Shown here: positions 5,758-5,998 of the stretch, piece by piece
Layout of the letters: each line of letters begins with the position of its first letter
Numbering within the stretch: position 1 is the stretch's first letter
Assembly (NCBI GenBank): GCA_024762895.1
Contig: JANTGN010000161.1
Location: 1-5,998 of the forward strand
Direction: 5' to 3'
Length of the DNA: 5,998 bases
DNA from: Thiotrichales bacterium
GTDB taxonomy: Bacteria > Pseudomonadota > Gammaproteobacteria > J044
Program-made: the position numbers and the translations under genes
Notes under the pieces: model-generated
What the model was told of the DNA's origin: nothing
Database searches by the model: none
Seen by the model: the letters and a program-made list of their open reading frames with translations, nothing else

Positions 5758-5998
5758 ATGTCGATTTGATGCGCAAGATTGATTATTACGTCGGGGTTCC
5801 CCTGTGCTTCCTGACCAGTCTGCTATTAAAACTCTTACCCGGGCGTAAACCCTGCTGGCCGAAAAAGGTCCTGCTGGTTGAGCTCTCCGAGATGGGCAGC
5901 GCCATACTCGTCGACCCTGCCATGCAGAAGCTGAAACGAGAACTCGACGCCGAACTCTTCTTTGTGATCTTCAAGAACAATAAACCCAGCCTGCAATT
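5754..5998 (+). CDS. Glycosyltransferase family 9 (heptosyltransferase-like), N-terminal part cut by right edge
   Basis: Eighty-one complete codons are present before the window ends. After a short hydrophobic N-terminus (about 11-29) comes KKVLLVELSEMGSAILVDP (37-55), the first beta strand and nucleotide-sugar-side loop typical of family 9 glycosyltransferases related to ADP-heptose:LPS heptosyltransferases, then a helix and second strand (AELFFVIFKNN, 66-76). The N-terminal segment (MRKIDYYVGVPLCFL, 6-20) belongs, as I recall, to a subgroup found in surface-polysaccharide loci rather than to WaaC or WaaF, so donor and acceptor are left open. The start at 5754 is favoured by ATGA overlap with the preceding gene and AAGG 10 nt upstream; ATG at 5769 is the alternative. 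The C-terminal half and catalytic region are not visible. Confidence 0.85.
   Translation, partial: MNVDLMRKIDYYVGVPLCFLTSLLLKLLPGRKPCWPKKVLLVELSEMGSAILVDPAMQKLKRELDAELFFVIFKNNKPSLQ

Noticed and set aside
5248..5980. Minus-strand open frames opposite the flippase-like and glycosyltransferase genes
   Set aside because: They are 64-78 codons long, lack domains, and lie opposite genes with clear family motifs and an ATGA junction.

Overview
The window looks like chromosomal DNA from a gammaproteobacterium. The support is a Pseudomonas-like flavin prenyltransferase UbiX, the peptidoglycan-recycling ligase Mpl (typical of Gram-negatives with meso-diaminopimelate walls), and the close packing of mpl, ubiX and a LON-domain gene, an arrangement I recall from other gammaproteobacteria. 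Base composition is roughly half G+C by eye and looks even throughout. I see no mobile element, tRNA, rRNA or CRISPR array.

Layout. Bases 1-137 (minus) hold the N-terminal part of a thioredoxin that runs off the left edge, with its own leader and promoter-like sequences at about 138-240. Bases 249-4691 (minus) form one tightly packed five-gene block. In transcription order it reads: an unrecognised multi-pass membrane protein (4158-4691), mpl (2794-4161), a Ser/Thr kinase fused to a C-terminal cyclic-nucleotide-binding domain (1455-2780), ubiX (851-1468) and a LON substrate-binding-domain protein (249-836). Successive junctions are a 4-nt overlap, a 13-nt gap, a 14-nt overlap and a 14-nt gap, so co-transcription is very likely. 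Bases 4692-4836 are a divergent intergenic region with short inverted repeats and promoter-like sequence. Bases 4837-5998 (plus) start a second unit: a flippase-like membrane protein of the lysylphosphatidylglycerol-synthase TM family, overlapping by 4 nt a family 9 glycosyltransferase cut by the right edge.

How the genes fit together. Mpl recycles wall tripeptide, UbiX makes the prenylated-FMN cofactor used by UbiD in ubiquinone synthesis, and thioredoxin and the LON-domain protein are general housekeeping. The plus-strand pair looks like the edge of a lipid or surface-glycan locus. The unusual member is the kinase. It is soluble, has a complete Hanks catalytic core, and carries a cyclic-nucleotide-binding domain whose phosphate-binding cassette resembles that of eukaryotic PKG, with Thr at the position linked to cGMP preference. 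This is the best candidate for new biology here: a one-polypeptide, possibly cyclic-nucleotide-controlled kinase inside a wall-recycling and ubiquinone operon. Everything beyond domain content is inference.
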